From: Arthrobacter sp. 9V
Lineage (GTDB): Bacteria; Actinomycetota; Actinomycetes; Actinomycetales; Micrococcaceae
Length of the DNA stretch: 64,000 bases
Direction of reading: 5' to 3'
Assembly (NCBI RefSeq): GCF_902506065.1
Contig: NZ_LR732912.1
Span: forward strand, 404,529-468,528
Shown: positions 1 to 8,956 of the stretch, one piece after another
Layout of the letters: every line of letters starts with the position of its first letter
Position numbering within the stretch: position 1 is the first letter of the stretch
Translations under genes and position numbers: made by a program
The notes under the pieces: model-generated
What the model was told of the DNA's origin: nothing
The model's input: only the letters and a program-made list of their open reading frames with translations
Database searches by the model: none

Positions 1-167
1 TCCGGGACGCCGAAACGCTCACCGTAGCCGTGCTCAAAGCGAAGCTGCCGGCGAACTTCAGGCGCGATGCGTTCCAAATGCTGCGGGTGGATCGGCAGCC
101 TGCGCTCATTGGGCTTCAGCGAGGAAGCGAGGACGCCAACGCTCAGCTGGCCGGTTGGTGCGGTCAC
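1..167 (-). CDS. N5-(carboxyethyl)ornithine synthase / alanine dehydrogenase-family protein, N-terminal part
   Basis: Only the first 55 codons are inside the window; the gene runs off the left edge. Translation from the GTG at 167 gives a segment typical of the alanine dehydrogenase/transhydrogenase N-terminal fold: a VGVLASS strand, then KPNERRLPIHPQH, where the ENR/NERR-type motif is a family hallmark. The RLPIHP wording fits N5-(carboxyethyl)ornithine synthase better than true alanine dehydrogenase, but that is inference from a fragment. The start codon overlaps the stop of the small upstream gene (GTGA, 164-167), so the two are probably translationally coupled. Confidence 0.6.
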   Translation of the reverse strand, partial: MTAPTGQLSVGVLASSLKPNERRLPIHPQHLERIAPEVRRQLRFEHGYGERFGVP

Positions 168-298
168 TTCTTGTTGCCCGTGGAGGGCTTGGCAGCTTCG
201 GTGGCAGAAGACTCGGAAGCCCGCTTATCCGCGCGTTTTTCCTTGATGGATTTGCTGGATTTCTTCGATGCAGTTTGGCGCGGTGATTTGTCGCCCAT
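164..298 (-). CDS. small basic conserved actinobacterial protein (44 aa)
   Basis: A 44-residue ORF, very rich in Lys, Ser and Arg, beginning MGDKSPRQTASKKSSKSI and ending NKK. Its composition and opening match a small uncharacterised protein widespread in actinobacteria. A purine-rich GGGAG sits about 9 bases before the ATG at 298. Its stop overlaps the GTG of the downstream dehydrogenase-family gene by 4 bases. No fold, signal peptide or membrane segment is apparent and it is probably largely disordered. Function unknown. Confidence 0.7.
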   Translation of the reverse strand: MGDKSPRQTASKKSSKSIKEKRADKRASESSATEAAKPSTGNKK

Positions 299-434
299 GA
301 TGGCTCCCTTAGAGCGGAGCCGCGATGGCTCCTGACTTCTGACGATACACCTCCCGGGAAGGCGCTGTGGCCCGAGTCACGGGGGCAGGGCCCTTTTGTC
401 GGCGGCGAGGCGGCATTCGGTTTCGGAAAAGAAG

Positions 435-462
435 AAACCCCGGATCGGAGGATCCGGGGTTT
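435..462 (-). terminator. hairpin terminator after tRNA-Gly
   Basis: A perfect 10-bp stem (437-446 with 451-460) encloses a GGAG loop. On the minus strand it is followed by a T-rich run. It lies 4 bases beyond the tRNA CCA end, as expected for an intrinsic terminator. Confidence 0.75.
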
Positions 463-465
463 TCC

Positions 466-539
466 TGGAGCGGGCGACGGGAATCGAACCCGCGTATCGA
501 GCTTGGGAAGCTAGCGCTCTACCATTGAGCTACGCCCGC
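466..539 (-). tRNA. tRNA-Gly (anticodon CCC)
   Basis: The minus strand folds as a tRNA. The acceptor stem is GCGGGCG/CGCCCGC, the D arm GCTC-AATGGTA-GAGC, the anticodon loop TTCCCAA, and the T arm carries TTCGATT. The discriminator is T and CCA is encoded. Anticodon CCC reads GGG glycine codons. The anticodon stem has one T-C mismatch at its second pair. Confidence 0.93.
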
Positions 540-627
540 ACTGCCTGGGAAAATTCCCCCGAGCGAGTCCTAGCTTAGCGCAGTTGCAGGACTCATCATG
601 ACCGGCGCACCGCTGACAGCCGTTGAC

Positions 628-2136
628 CTATTTGAACAGCTTCATGCCATTCCATCCGTTGCCCACTTGACGCTGGGCACCCCAGACGCCGGCCCCCAAG
701 GCGTAATCGACGAGGTAGCCGTCCACGGTTTGGGCAGTGATACTACGGGTGCCCGGACCGGACAAACCGAAGCTGGGTACCAGGGCTTTCATGGTCCCCC
801 ACCCGGAACCAACAGCCACGGGCAGCCCCGAGAAGCCGCCACCGCCGTTGCCTGGATAGCTGAGCAGTTGCCCGGAGGGTGTGGTTGCAAGGATGTCGTT
901 GGCGCCGTCGGCATTCCAATCGGCCATGGTCAGGCCCATGCCTGCCCAGCCAGTCCCAATATCCACCCGGTAGATCAATGCCCTGCCCAAGCTATTGGGG
1001 TAGTACCGCAGCCCGCCGTCCGGGAAATAGCCCACGACGCCCGGGAACCGCTCAGCCGCTGACCACTTGCCCACGGTAATGGTCATCTTGTCCCAGTCAC
1101 CGGTTCCCACCACGATCTGGGTGGAGAAAGCGCCCCCGGGCCAACCCGTAAACAAGCCCAAAGTGCCGTTATCCCATTGCGCCAGAATGTCGTAGACGCC
1201 ATCAGAATCCCAGTCCACTACGAAAGCCTGCTTCAAGCCCTGCCAGTTGGAGCCGATCACCGTGGGAACGCCGTAACCGCCACCACCGTGTGCGGGGTAA
1301 CGGAGGAGCCGACCGGAAGAGTCGGCAGCCACCAAGTCCGCGCCGGAAGTGATGCTCGCATAAGCGCTGGGGTTGCCCGCGAAGTACTGCTCCATAGTGG
1401 GGAAGCCCCGGCGTTTCATATCTGTGGCAAGATCCACACCCACGTAACGCAGATGCCATGGCTCATAGCTGTAGCCCGTGATGTTCGTATAGCCGTTGGG
1501 GTAGCGGAGTATGAAGCCGTACTTGTGCGCGTTGGCAGCCACCCAAAGGCCGGCAGCCGTATCCCCGAAACACGTGCTCAGACCGCAGGAACCGTTGGCG
1601 TTTCCCACATCCACGGCCAATCCGGTCTGATGCTCGCTATATCCCGGGCGCGCCGAAATGAGGTCCGCTTGGGCCTGGCCGTAGATGCTGACGTAATAGG
1701 AATAAACCTGTTGCTGCTGTGCGTAGGAGCGGTAGCCGCTCACCACAGCCAGCCCGCCCGTGCCGGCATCAGCCGCACCTTGGAACAGGCCATTGAGCCA
1801 TGCCGCAGCCTCTGCTCGGAGGTACTGGCCGGAGCCGCGGGCGTTGACCAGGTCGCCGGGGGCGTAGCTCACCGGGTTCAGGGGGCGGGATTTGTTGACC
1901 AGCACGGAGAGGCTCGCAGGGTCGCCCACAGGATCGACGCTCGGGAGGGGATTCGCCGCCGTGGGCACCGCGCCTCGAACGACGGCGGCCGACGCAGCCG
2001 TGCCAGGCACCGGCGCAGCCGTGGCGGGCGACCCGACCATGACGCCGCCAGCTACCGCCAAACTGAAGATTGCAGCGCAAACTGCCAGTCGTCGTCGTGC
2101 GTTCCTCATGGAACCCGAATGATTTTTGCCTCGCAT
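628..2136 (-). CDS. secreted M15-family D-alanyl-D-alanine carboxypeptidase (VanY-like) with C-terminal repeat module
   Basis: Predicted exported zinc peptidase that trims peptidoglycan stem peptides. The start at 2136 follows a GGGGGG tract; an upstream in-frame ATG at 2172 lacks one. The first ~42 residues form a signal peptide (RRR, hydrophobic core, ATA-AP cleavage-like site). The middle third carries M15/VanY motifs: SGYRS, then SEHQTGLAVDVG (zinc His and Asp) and EPWHLRYVG (catalytic Glu and last zinc His). The last ~240 residues contain FG-GAP/VCBS-like repeats with DWDSDGVYD- and DWNADGAND-type calcium-loop motifs. The same module ends the CAP-domain protein at 2868-4853. It is probably a wall- or glycan-targeting domain, though its ligand is unknown. 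Confidence 0.88.
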   Translation of the reverse strand: MRGKNHSGSMRNARRRLAVCAAIFSLAVAGGVMVGSPATAAPVPGTAASAAVVRGAVPTAANPLPSVDPVGDPASLSVLVNKSRPLNPVSYAPGDLVNARGSGQYLRAEAAAWLNGLFQGAADAGTGGLAVVSGYRSYAQQQQVYSYYVSIYGQAQADLISARPGYSEHQTGLAVDVGNANGSCGLSTCFGDTAAGLWVAANAHKYGFILRYPNGYTNITGYSYEPWHLRYVGVDLATDMKRRGFPTMEQYFAGNPSAYASITSGADLVAADSSGRLLRYPAHGGGGYGVPTVIGSNWQGLKQAFVVDWDSDGVYDILAQWDNGTLGLFTGWPGGAFSTQIVVGTGDWDKMTITVGKWSAAERFPGVVGYFPDGGLRYYPNSLGRALIYRVDIGTGWAGMGLTMADWNADGANDILATTPSGQLLSYPGNGGGGFSGLPVAVGSGWGTMKALVPSFGLSGPGTRSITAQTVDGYLVDYALGAGVWGAQRQVGNGWNGMKLFK

Positions 2137-2350
2137 AACGCCCCCCATTTGCTTGTAGTCAGCCGCAGGCACTCTACCCGGCCAGCGGCCACCTGTCAGC
2201 AGTGCCTCGAGAATCGGCAGATAACCATTCGGTCAAGGCTCGGCAGTCTTGTGTCCCGGGCGCCCCGCCGCTGACTATTCTGATGGTGTTAGCTGCAGCG
2301 TATGGGGAACCGGGCTACGAATAATCGACCGTACGCCGAAAGAGGTTCCC

Positions 2351-2794
2351 ATGGCATTCGCAGCCAATGAAGTGGTGATCAGCCGGGACGCCATGACCGT
2401 TTACGGATTCCTCATGGACGGGATGAACAACTCCCTGTGGCGTTCGGGGGTTCGGAGTATCGCGCTTCGATCCGGTGTCCGAGGCCAAAAAGGTGCCCTC
2501 TACCAGCAGACAGTGACCGGCCCCGGCGGCCGCCCCGTCGCCGCCGATTTCAGGATCATCGAAGCCCGTCCCGGAGCCGAAGTCCGCTACGCCGTGGTGA
2601 CTGGACCGGCACGGCCCACCGGCGGCTTCTACCTCAGCACCGAAGGCAACACCACACGCCTCCGGTTCGCCCTTGAGTACCATCCGAAGGGCCTGCGGAA
2701 ACTCACCAACGGCTTGATTCAGAAGGCACTGGAGAGCGAAGTAGCGCAGCTGGAGCAGCTCAAGGTTGCCATCGAAGCGCACTCGGACGGGTAG
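2351..2794 (+). CDS. SRPBCC (START/polyketide-cyclase-like) family protein
   Basis: A 147-residue protein beginning MAFAANEVVISRDAMTVYGF, the opening strand and helix typical of the SRPBCC ligand-binding fold. Later strands include a TGGFYLSTEGNTTRLRFALEY hairpin-like segment, then a long C-terminal helix lining the pocket. Such proteins bind hydrophobic ligands; the ligand cannot be told here. AGAGG precedes the chosen ATG, so the longer upstream reading frame is not used. It is a single gene, divergent from the M15 peptidase and convergent with the CAP protein. Confidence 0.75.
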   Translation: MAFAANEVVISRDAMTVYGFLMDGMNNSLWRSGVRSIALRSGVRGQKGALYQQTVTGPGGRPVAADFRIIEARPGAEVRYAVVTGPARPTGGFYLSTEGNTTRLRFALEYHPKGLRKLTNGLIQKALESEVAQLEQLKVAIEAHSDG

Positions 2795-2800
2795 TCACTG

Positions 2801-2838
2801 GTGTTGGCGCCCGACGCCGGTGTTGGCGCCCGACGCCG
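2801..2838. repeat. 2 x 19-bp direct repeat
   Basis: Two perfect adjacent copies of a 19-base unit (GTGTTGGCGCCCGACGCCG) lie between the convergent SRPBCC and CAP-protein genes. Each contains the palindromic core GGCGCC. Confidence 0.85.
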
Positions 2839-2867
2839 ACTCCCGGGTTGCGCGCTCGGCTCCGCTT

Positions 2868-4853
2868 CTATTGGGCGAACTTCAGTCCGCCCCACCCGAT
2901 CCCGATTGTCACCGGTGTGGTGAGCCGTCCGGTATTGAGATCCCAATACTCAACAACACCGTTGCGGTTCAGCCCCGCGACGCCTGTGGAATCGGGACCT
3001 GTCACCCCGCGCAGTGCGCGCATTCCCGTGTAGTCAGTCCACTCCGCACCCACCACCGGACGGGATTCCTGCTTTGGCGTGCCCAGCCCGCTGCCACGAT
3101 ACAAGCGGAGAGTACCGTTGGCCTCCGTGGTGAGAAGGTCCTGGAAACCGTCAGCGTTGTAATCCACCATGCTCAGCCTGACGGCAGGGAAACCAGTTCC
3201 GATCGCCGCTTGCGAACGGATATAGGCCAGTCCCGCGTTCTTGTACAGGTACAGGTTGCCTCCCGCGTCCATGGCCACTATTTGCGGGAGCCTGTTGTTG
3301 GCACACCAAGTGCCCACGGCAATGTTCAGCGTGCCCCAGCCCTGCCCCAGTGCAATGGGATCCTTGAATCCACCCGCTTGAAGGCCGGGGTACACCAGGA
3401 GGGCACCGTCAAGCCTTTGGGAGATCAGGTCAAAAACGCCGTCACGGTCCCAGTCCGTGACGAAGAGGTCCTTCAGCCCGGTGAACCCGACGCCGATTCT
3501 CTTGCCACCGCCATACCGCCCGCCACCCCACGAAGGGTAAGCCACCACTGAACCGTCACCGGCGATCGATACGAGGTCGGCCGCGCTGTTGATCGACGCC
3601 GCGCTCAGGTTAAGGGTGGGCGGTTGGTACTTGCTGCCTGGTTCGCAGACAGCCACAGGGTCCGTTGGGGGCGTGGGGGGTGGGACCGTACCGCCAGGGC
3701 TCGTGGTGGTCCCGGCCGGTAACGTCGTGTAGCCAAAGAAATTCACCACTCCCCAGAGCGTGTAGCGGTTGGGGGTGGTTTGCCAATTGCCGTCGGTATA
3801 GGTGATGCCGATGCCCATGACGTTGAACCGGGGATCACGCAAAAGGGCATCGTGACCCGGGGAACCCTTCCACCACTCCACCAGCTGTGCCGCATCCCGG
3901 TCCCAACGGACAGCGATGACTTCACCCGCACCGTTGTTCGGATTGAGTGCGCGTGGATCCGTCCAGAAATTCGCGCGGTGCTGAATCACCTCACGCGTCG
4001 CAATGTTGTTGGACCAGTCCTGGGCCAAGCTGGCCACTGTTGCGTGGTACTTCACCGGAGCCAGGCCAAGCGACGCGCGGTAGCTGTTGATGGCATTGAA
4101 CACCGTGAGGATCGCCGCCGCGTTGCTGTCAGGGAGGAGGGCGAGGGCACCGGTCTCCGGATTAATGTCGCCGCTGGGGGTCTTTCCCGGGAAGGGCGTG
4201 GTGGGTAGCGGGGTTGTTGCCGGTTCGGATGGTGGTGCCTGGGACGGTGATGGCTCGAACGGTGGTGGCTCGAACGGTGGTGCCGGAAGCGGCGAGGCGG
4301 TACCGGTGGGTTCCGCTGGCTCGGTGGGTGAGGCTGGCTCGGTGGGTTCGCCGGGGGAGTCCGAGGGGTTCGGCCCTGCGGCCGGGGCCGTCGGCGGGGC
4401 TTGAGTGGGGACGGTGCCAACGGTTCCTTGTGGAGTCGGCTCCGTTGCAGGTGGTCCAGTGACGCCAGGGTCCGAGGGGTTGTCAGGGCCCCAGGAAGGC
4501 CCGATGCTGGGCAATGGTGGCGGGGTTTCGAAGACCGGATCCACGGCAACAGGTCCGCTGTTTGTATCCGTTCCCGGGGTGGTGCCTGTAGTCGGCTCTG
4601 AAGATCCGGAATCGGGGGTGGGCGCCGTGGTTGGCTGGGATGGGTTGCCGGCTGCGGGGAGCTGGGCGGAAGGTGCGGAGTCCGCCGTCGTGGTTTCCTT
4701 TGGTGCCGTCAGTCCTGATGGGACAACGGCCGAAGGGGTGGTGATGGGGCCGGGATTGGTCTGCGTTGAGGGGAGAATTTGGCTTGAAGCTGCCACCCCC
4801 AGAGCCAGCGTGCAGGCCAGCACAATAGCGGCAGGCGCAGCCAGTTTTCTCAC
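2868..4853 (-). CDS. secreted CAP (SCP-like) domain protein with Pro/Thr-rich linker and C-terminal repeat module
   Basis: A 661-residue exported protein. Residues 1-22 are a signal peptide. Residues ~25-235 are a low-complexity Pro/Thr/Ser/Glu linker, likely a wall-spanning stalk. Residues ~240-375 form a CAP domain ([13 protein letters not shown]; a W-N-A pattern; [41 protein letters not shown]) with the usual His and Glu cavity residues. Residues ~410-661 are FG-GAP/VCBS-like repeats ([18 protein letters not shown]) clearly related to the tail of the nearby M15 peptidase. Bacterial CAP proteins of this class are poorly understood. The shared tail suggests both proteins are placed at the same surface. 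Confidence 0.87.
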   Translation of the reverse strand: MRKLAAPAAIVLACTLALGVAASSQILPSTQTNPGPITTPSAVVPSGLTAPKETTTADSAPSAQLPAAGNPSQPTTAPTPDSGSSEPTTGTTPGTDTNSGPVAVDPVFETPPPLPSIGPSWGPDNPSDPGVTGPPATEPTPQGTVGTVPTQAPPTAPAAGPNPSDSPGEPTEPASPTEPAEPTGTASPLPAPPFEPPPFEPSPSQAPPSEPATTPLPTTPFPGKTPSGDINPETGALALLPDSNAAAILTVFNAINSYRASLGLAPVKYHATVASLAQDWSNNIATREVIQHRANFWTDPRALNPNNGAGEVIAVRWDRDAAQLVEWWKGSPGHDALLRDPRFNVMGIGITYTDGNWQTTPNRYTLWGVVNFFGYTTLPAGTTTSPGGTVPPPTPPTDPVAVCEPGSKYQPPTLNLSAASINSAADLVSIAGDGSVVAYPSWGGGRYGGGKRIGVGFTGLKDLFVTDWDRDGVFDLISQRLDGALLVYPGLQAGGFKDPIALGQGWGTLNIAVGTWCANNRLPQIVAMDAGGNLYLYKNAGLAYIRSQAAIGTGFPAVRLSMVDYNADGFQDLLTTEANGTLRLYRGSGLGTPKQESRPVVGAEWTDYTGMRALRGVTGPDSTGVAGLNRNGVVEYWDLNTGRLTTPVTIGIGWGGLKFAQ

Positions 4854-4963
4854 AAATTACCCCGCGAATGCTCGTTGCCCCCAAGTACGGGCGCGGTTCT
4901 ACATGTCCGGGAACTATAGTCCCATGGGGCGGCGCGGACAATGCATGGGGTATTTTTGATGCT

Positions 4964-5539
4964 GTGCTGATCTCTGACCGCGATATTCGTGCCGAAATAG
5001 ACTCCCAACGGATTGTTCTTGAACCGTACGACCCCGCGATGGTTCAGCCGTCTTCCGTGGACGTGCGGATTGACCGGTTCTTCCGGCTCTTCGACAACCA
5101 TAAATATGCCCACATTGACCCCGCCGAGGAACAGCCGGAACTGACCCGGTTGGTGGAAGTGGAAGGCGACGAGCCGTTCATTCTGCACCCGGGGGAATTT
5201 GTGCTCGGCTCCACGTACGAAACTGTCAGCCTGGCCGACGACATCGCAGCGCGTCTGGAGGGCAAGTCCTCCCTGGGGCGGCTTGGGCTGCTGACCCACT
5301 CAACGGCTGGCTTCATCGACCCGGGATTCTCGGGACACGTGACTCTGGAACTCTCCAACGTCGCCACGTTGCCCATCAAGCTGTGGCCGGGTATGAAGAT
5401 CGGCCAGCTGTGCTTCTTCCGGCTCACGTCCTCAGCGGAACACCCCTACGGCTCCGGCGAATACGGTAACCGCTACCAAGGCCAGCGTGGACCCACCGCA
5501 AGCCGCAGCCACCAGAACTTCCACCGGACGTCCATCTAG
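4964..5539 (+). CDS. dcd: dCTP deaminase (probably dUMP-forming)
   Basis: Deaminates dCTP on the route to dUMP/dTMP. From the GTG at 4964 the product is 191 aa, the normal Dcd length, opening [12 protein letters not shown]. The [20 protein letters not shown] block carries the Ser/Arg and catalytic Glu surroundings of the trimeric dUTPase-like fold, followed by HVTLEL. Actinobacterial homologues, such as that of M. tuberculosis, combine deaminase and dUTPase activity, and the same is inferred here. No clear Shine-Dalgarno precedes the GTG; a TATTTT hexamer lies just upstream, so a leaderless transcript is possible. Stands alone. Confidence 0.93.
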
Positions 5540-5545
5540 CCTCTT

Positions 5546-5600
5546 CTTCGCTGACGGCTTCGCTGACGGCTTCGCTGACGGCTTCGCTGACGGCTTCGCT
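5546..5600. repeat. 12-bp tandem repeat, 4.6 copies
   Basis: Four perfect copies plus a partial copy of CTTCGCTGACGG lie between the convergent dcd and antiporter genes. The last partial copy runs into the antiporter stop codon. Confidence 0.9.
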
Positions 5601-6798
5601 AGGCGGGGGCGCGCTCAGTGGTACGCGGCGGGGCTCCTGGAGCCTTCCTGATGGCTTTAACCACCGGCTCCACAAAGCGGGCTGCAAGGGGACCGAGAAT
5701 CGCCATGAGGAGCACGTAGGCAGTAGCAAGTGCGGCGAGTTCATCGGGTACTGCGCCGGATGCCACGGCGAGGCCCGCGATGACGATGGAGAATTCACCG
5801 CGGGCAATCAAAGCAGCTCCTGCTCGGAAGCGACCGGGCACAGCGATGCCGGCGCGCTTGGCTGCCCATATTCCCGTGAGCATCTTGGTTGCGGCGGTGA
5901 TGAATGCCAGCACAAGAGCCCATCCAAGGACCGGTGGAATCGACGTGGGATCCGTGTTGAGCCCGAACGCCACGAAGAAGATCGCAGCGAAGAGGTCCCG
6001 CAATGGTTCCAGGATCCGTGTGGCGTTGTGAGCCGTGGCGCCGGAGATGGCGATGCCCAACATGAAGGCGCCCACTGCTGCGGACACTTGCAAGGCAGAT
6101 GCAATACCGGCCACCAGTAGCGCGAGGCCAAGCACGTTGAGCAGGAAGACCTCGGAATTCTCGCTATGCACTGCTTGCGAGACCCGGTGCCCATGCTTGA
6201 GCGCAATGATCAGCACCACCGTGACCACGGCCAAGGCAATTCCCACAGTTTGCAGTCCGCCCAAGAAACCCACGCCGGCAAGGATGGCCGTGAGGATGGG
6301 AAGGTATATGGCCATTGCGAGGTCTTCAAAAACCAGGATGGAAAGCACTACTGGAGTCTCACGGTTGCCGATGCGGCCGAGGTCCGTGATGACCTTGGCG
6401 GCGATACCGGATGACGAGATGTAAGTGACGCCACCCATGACGATTGCGCCTACAAGTCCCCACCCCAGAAGAACGGCCAGCCCCGCGCCCGGAAGGAAGT
6501 TGAGGACGAAATCCATGACCCCGGCTTGCCATGACCGTCGAAGGCCGGTGACGAGCTCCGAAGCTGTATATTCCAGTCCGAGCATAAGCAGCAGGAGGAT
6601 GACGCCGATTTCTCCTGAGAGATGGGCGAACTCGTGCATTCCATCGAGCTTGACGAACCCGCCGGCTCCGAACGCCAGGCCCCCTACCAAGTAGAGAGGG
6701 ATGGGGGACATGCCTATTCGGCCCGCTAATCGAGCCAGGAGACCGAGGCAGAAGACGACGGCCCCCAGTTCAACGAGGGCTAATGCGAGCGGATCCAT
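5599..6798 (-). CDS. CPA2-type cation:proton antiporter (KhtU/KefB-like membrane subunit)
   Basis: A 399-residue polytopic membrane protein of about 12 hydrophobic segments. It has CPA2 features: the SGEIGVILLLLMLGLEY segment, a YISSSGIAAKV helix break, FEDLAMAIYLPI with the ion-site Asp region, and FVAFGLNT. It lacks the C-terminal RCK nucleotide-binding domain of KefB/C and ends soon after the membrane region. The gene immediately upstream (6804-7286, 5-base gap) supplies a separate RCK_C-domain protein, as in the Bacillus KhtT-KhtU K+/H+ system. Probable role: K+(Na+)/H+ exchange for pH and ion balance, gated by that partner. Ion specificity is inferred. Confidence 0.82.
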   Translation of the reverse strand: MDPLALALVELGAVVFCLGLLARLAGRIGMSPIPLYLVGGLAFGAGGFVKLDGMHEFAHLSGEIGVILLLLMLGLEYTASELVTGLRRSWQAGVMDFVLNFLPGAGLAVLLGWGLVGAIVMGGVTYISSSGIAAKVITDLGRIGNRETPVVLSILVFEDLAMAIYLPILTAILAGVGFLGGLQTVGIALAVVTVVLIIALKHGHRVSQAVHSENSEVFLLNVLGLALLVAGIASALQVSAAVGAFMLGIAISGATAHNATRILEPLRDLFAAIFFVAFGLNTDPTSIPPVLGWALVLAFITAATKMLTGIWAAKRAGIAVPGRFRAGAALIARGEFSIVIAGLAVASGAVPDELAALATAYVLLMAILGPLAARFVEPVVKAIRKAPGAPPRTTERAPA

Positions 6799-6803
6799 TC
6801 CGG

Positions 6804-7286
6804 TCAGCCGTTGCGCAGGATGCCGGCTGCCGAGTCAAGACCTTCCTGCGTGCCGACCGCTACGAGCAAATCACCGGTGTGAAGTACGACGTCGGGAGCC
6901 GGCGACGGAACTACCTCGCCTTCGCGCATGATCGCCACGATGGAGACACCGCTGCGGGTGCGGATCTGTGCCTTGCCCATGGGCTGGTTCACGAAGGGCG
7001 ATTCAGGGGTGATGGAGAACTGGCGGGTGACGATGCCCGGTATCTCGCGATGTTCCTCGGCCAAGCGCATGGCAATGTGTTGGCCGCCCAAAAGGTTTCC
7101 GAGCGTGGACGCTTCATCGGCTGTCAAAGGGATGGATGCCTGGCAGGTGTCAGGATCGTCCCAAGTGGACACGAAAAGTTCTGTCTCGCCCTCACGAAGT
7201 TCAACGACACCGATGCGACGGCCCGAGGCCGTGACGAAATCCTTGCGGATCCCGAGGCCCGGGAGTTCAGTCTCATCCACGTTCAT
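6804..7286 (-). CDS. TrkA-C (RCK_C) domain regulatory subunit, KhtT-like
   Basis: A 160-residue soluble protein. Residues ~1-75 form a family-specific N-terminal region (GLGIRKDFVTASGRRIGVV). Residues ~80-158 form an RCK_C/TrkA-C domain (SPFVNQPMGKAQIRTRSGVSI... PAPDVVLHTGDLLVAVG). There is no Rossmann RCK_N domain, so it should not bind NAD through the usual site. KhtT-type proteins bind small ligands through RCK_C and control the attached antiporter. GGTGGAG precedes the ATG. It is the first gene of a two-gene operon with the antiporter. Confidence 0.8.
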   Translation of the reverse strand: MNVDETELPGLGIRKDFVTASGRRIGVVELREGETELFVSTWDDPDTCQASIPLTADEASTLGNLLGGQHIAMRLAEEHREIPGIVTRQFSITPESPFVNQPMGKAQIRTRSGVSIVAIMREGEVVPSPAPDVVLHTGDLLVAVGTQEGLDSAAGILRNG

Positions 7287-7350
7287 AGCTCCACCCTAAC
7301 TCTGTTGTACGGGGCTGGTACGGCGTTCATGCTCAGCCAGTCCTATGTAG

Positions 7351-8754
7351 TTAACGCTCCGGGACCACGGCTATTTCCACCTTGGCCGGTGGCTTGACCG
7401 GAAGGATCACCAAGAGGCCCGCAAGGAGTACCACCATGATTCCCAGAATGCCCCATCGTTGGGCTTCCCCTTCAGCAACGAGTGGCGAGGCGATGGTGAT
7501 GCACAAAGTGAAAAGAGTGGGGGCGAGGAAGCTGACTGCCCTGCCGGTTGTTGCGTAGAGCCCGAAGAGTTCACCGGATTCCCCCGCGGGGGCAAGCCTT
7601 GCCAGATAGGCCCGTGAGGAGGATTGCGCCGGTCCCACGAACAAGCAGAGCAGGAGGCCGAAGACCCAGAAAGTGGAGGTTCCGGGCCAGTCGTTTCCGA
7701 AGAAGACGTAGTCTCCGTTGCCGAGGACCAGGATGGCCGTGCCTGCGACCAGGAGGCCAACCAAGGAGAGGATGATGACGGCCTTGGGCCCGATCCTGTC
7801 ATCCAGGAAGCCACCGATGATGGCACCGACAGCCGCCACTACGTTGCCGAAGATCGCGAAGAATATGACGTCCTTGAGTTCGAAGCCGAAGGTACCGGCG
7901 GCAATGACGCCGCCGAAGGTAAACACGGCAGCGAGACCGTCGCGGAAGATCGCGCTGGACAGCAGGAAGTAGATGGTGTGGGGACTGGATTTGTAGATCG
8001 CTCTGATACGCCGGAACAGCAGCTTGTAGGAGGCGGCAAACCCCAGGGACGCGGTGTCTTTCTTCACGGAGACTTCCGGCACGGCGAACATGACTGGAAG
8101 GGCAAAGATGAAGAACCACAGGGCGGAGAAGATGGCCACGAGCCGGATGTTGAGGGAGTCCTGTGTGGATGATCCGAACCAGTCAAAGGAAGGCTGGACA
8201 AATAGTTGCAGGACAAGGAGGAGCGCCACGATTCCTCCCAGATAGCCCATGGCCCACCCGAAGCCGCTGACCCTGCCGATGTTCTTTGGCGTTGAGATCT
8301 GGGCCAGCATGGCGTTGTAGTTCACGCCGGCAAACTCGAAGAAGATGTTGCCCAAGGCGATCAGGCAGACGCCAAGGAGCAGGAACTCCGGTTGCGGGAA
8401 AACGAAGAAGCACAGCGCGGTCAGAACGGCCGTAGCGGCCGTGTTGACGCCGAGCCAGAGCTTGCGGCGTCCTCCGGCGTCTGAACGCTGGCCAGTGACG
8501 GGAGCAAGCAGTGCAATGGCGAGGCCTGCAATGGCCAGGGCGGCACCGAGGGCTGCCGAGGCAGCGTCTTCCCCGCCGAAGGCATTGGACGTCAAATAGA
8601 CGGTGAAGACGAAGGTGGTCATCACTGCTTGGAAGGCAGCCGAGCCCCAGTCCCAGGATGCCCAAGCGAGTATTTGCGCCTTTTTTGAGACAACAGGTCC
8701 CGAGGCAAGCTCGGACGTCGGATGGGAGGCTTCGGGAACTGCGGCCGCGTTCAT
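7351..8754 (-). CDS. MFS transporter, UMF1/Atg22-like family
   Basis: A 467-residue permease with about 12 hydrophobic segments. The ASWDWGSAAFQAVMTTFVFTVY opening, the FFEFAGVNYNAMLAQIS segment and NIGRVSGFGWAMGYLGG are characteristic of the UMF1/Atg22-like branch of the major facilitator superfamily. Yeast Atg22 exports vacuolar amino acids; bacterial members have no settled substrate. A TATAGC hexamer about 15 bases before the ATG may be a -10 element. It is divergent from mrpA and apparently monocistronic. Confidence 0.8.
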   Translation of the reverse strand: MNAAAVPEASHPTSELASGPVVSKKAQILAWASWDWGSAAFQAVMTTFVFTVYLTSNAFGGEDAASAALGAALAIAGLAIALLAPVTGQRSDAGGRRKLWLGVNTAATAVLTALCFFVFPQPEFLLLGVCLIALGNIFFEFAGVNYNAMLAQISTPKNIGRVSGFGWAMGYLGGIVALLLVLQLFVQPSFDWFGSSTQDSLNIRLVAIFSALWFFIFALPVMFAVPEVSVKKDTASLGFAASYKLLFRRIRAIYKSSPHTIYFLLSSAIFRDGLAAVFTFGGVIAAGTFGFELKDVIFFAIFGNVVAAVGAIIGGFLDDRIGPKAVIILSLVGLLVAGTAILVLGNGDYVFFGNDWPGTSTFWVFGLLLCLFVGPAQSSSRAYLARLAPAGESGELFGLYATTGRAVSFLAPTLFTLCITIASPLVAEGEAQRWGILGIMVVLLAGLLVILPVKPPAKVEIAVVPER

Positions 8755-8956
8755 AGTTTGAATGCTATAGGGGCGGAGATATCGGCGGGCACATGACAGA
8801 CCGGTATGTGGAGAACGCGGCTTTAAGCCGTGCGCGCAGACCGGTCCCGACGCCTAAAACTGTCGGTTCCCCTTGATAAACTAGGTAAACCGAACCCAAC
8901 GTATGACCGCCTGCTCCAACTTTTGACAATATGTTCCTGACTTTGCGGAGATAACA

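Noticed and set aside
4854..4963. Upstream extension of dCTP deaminase
   Set aside because: The extra residues have no Dcd similarity; the GTG at 4964 gives the usual 191 aa.
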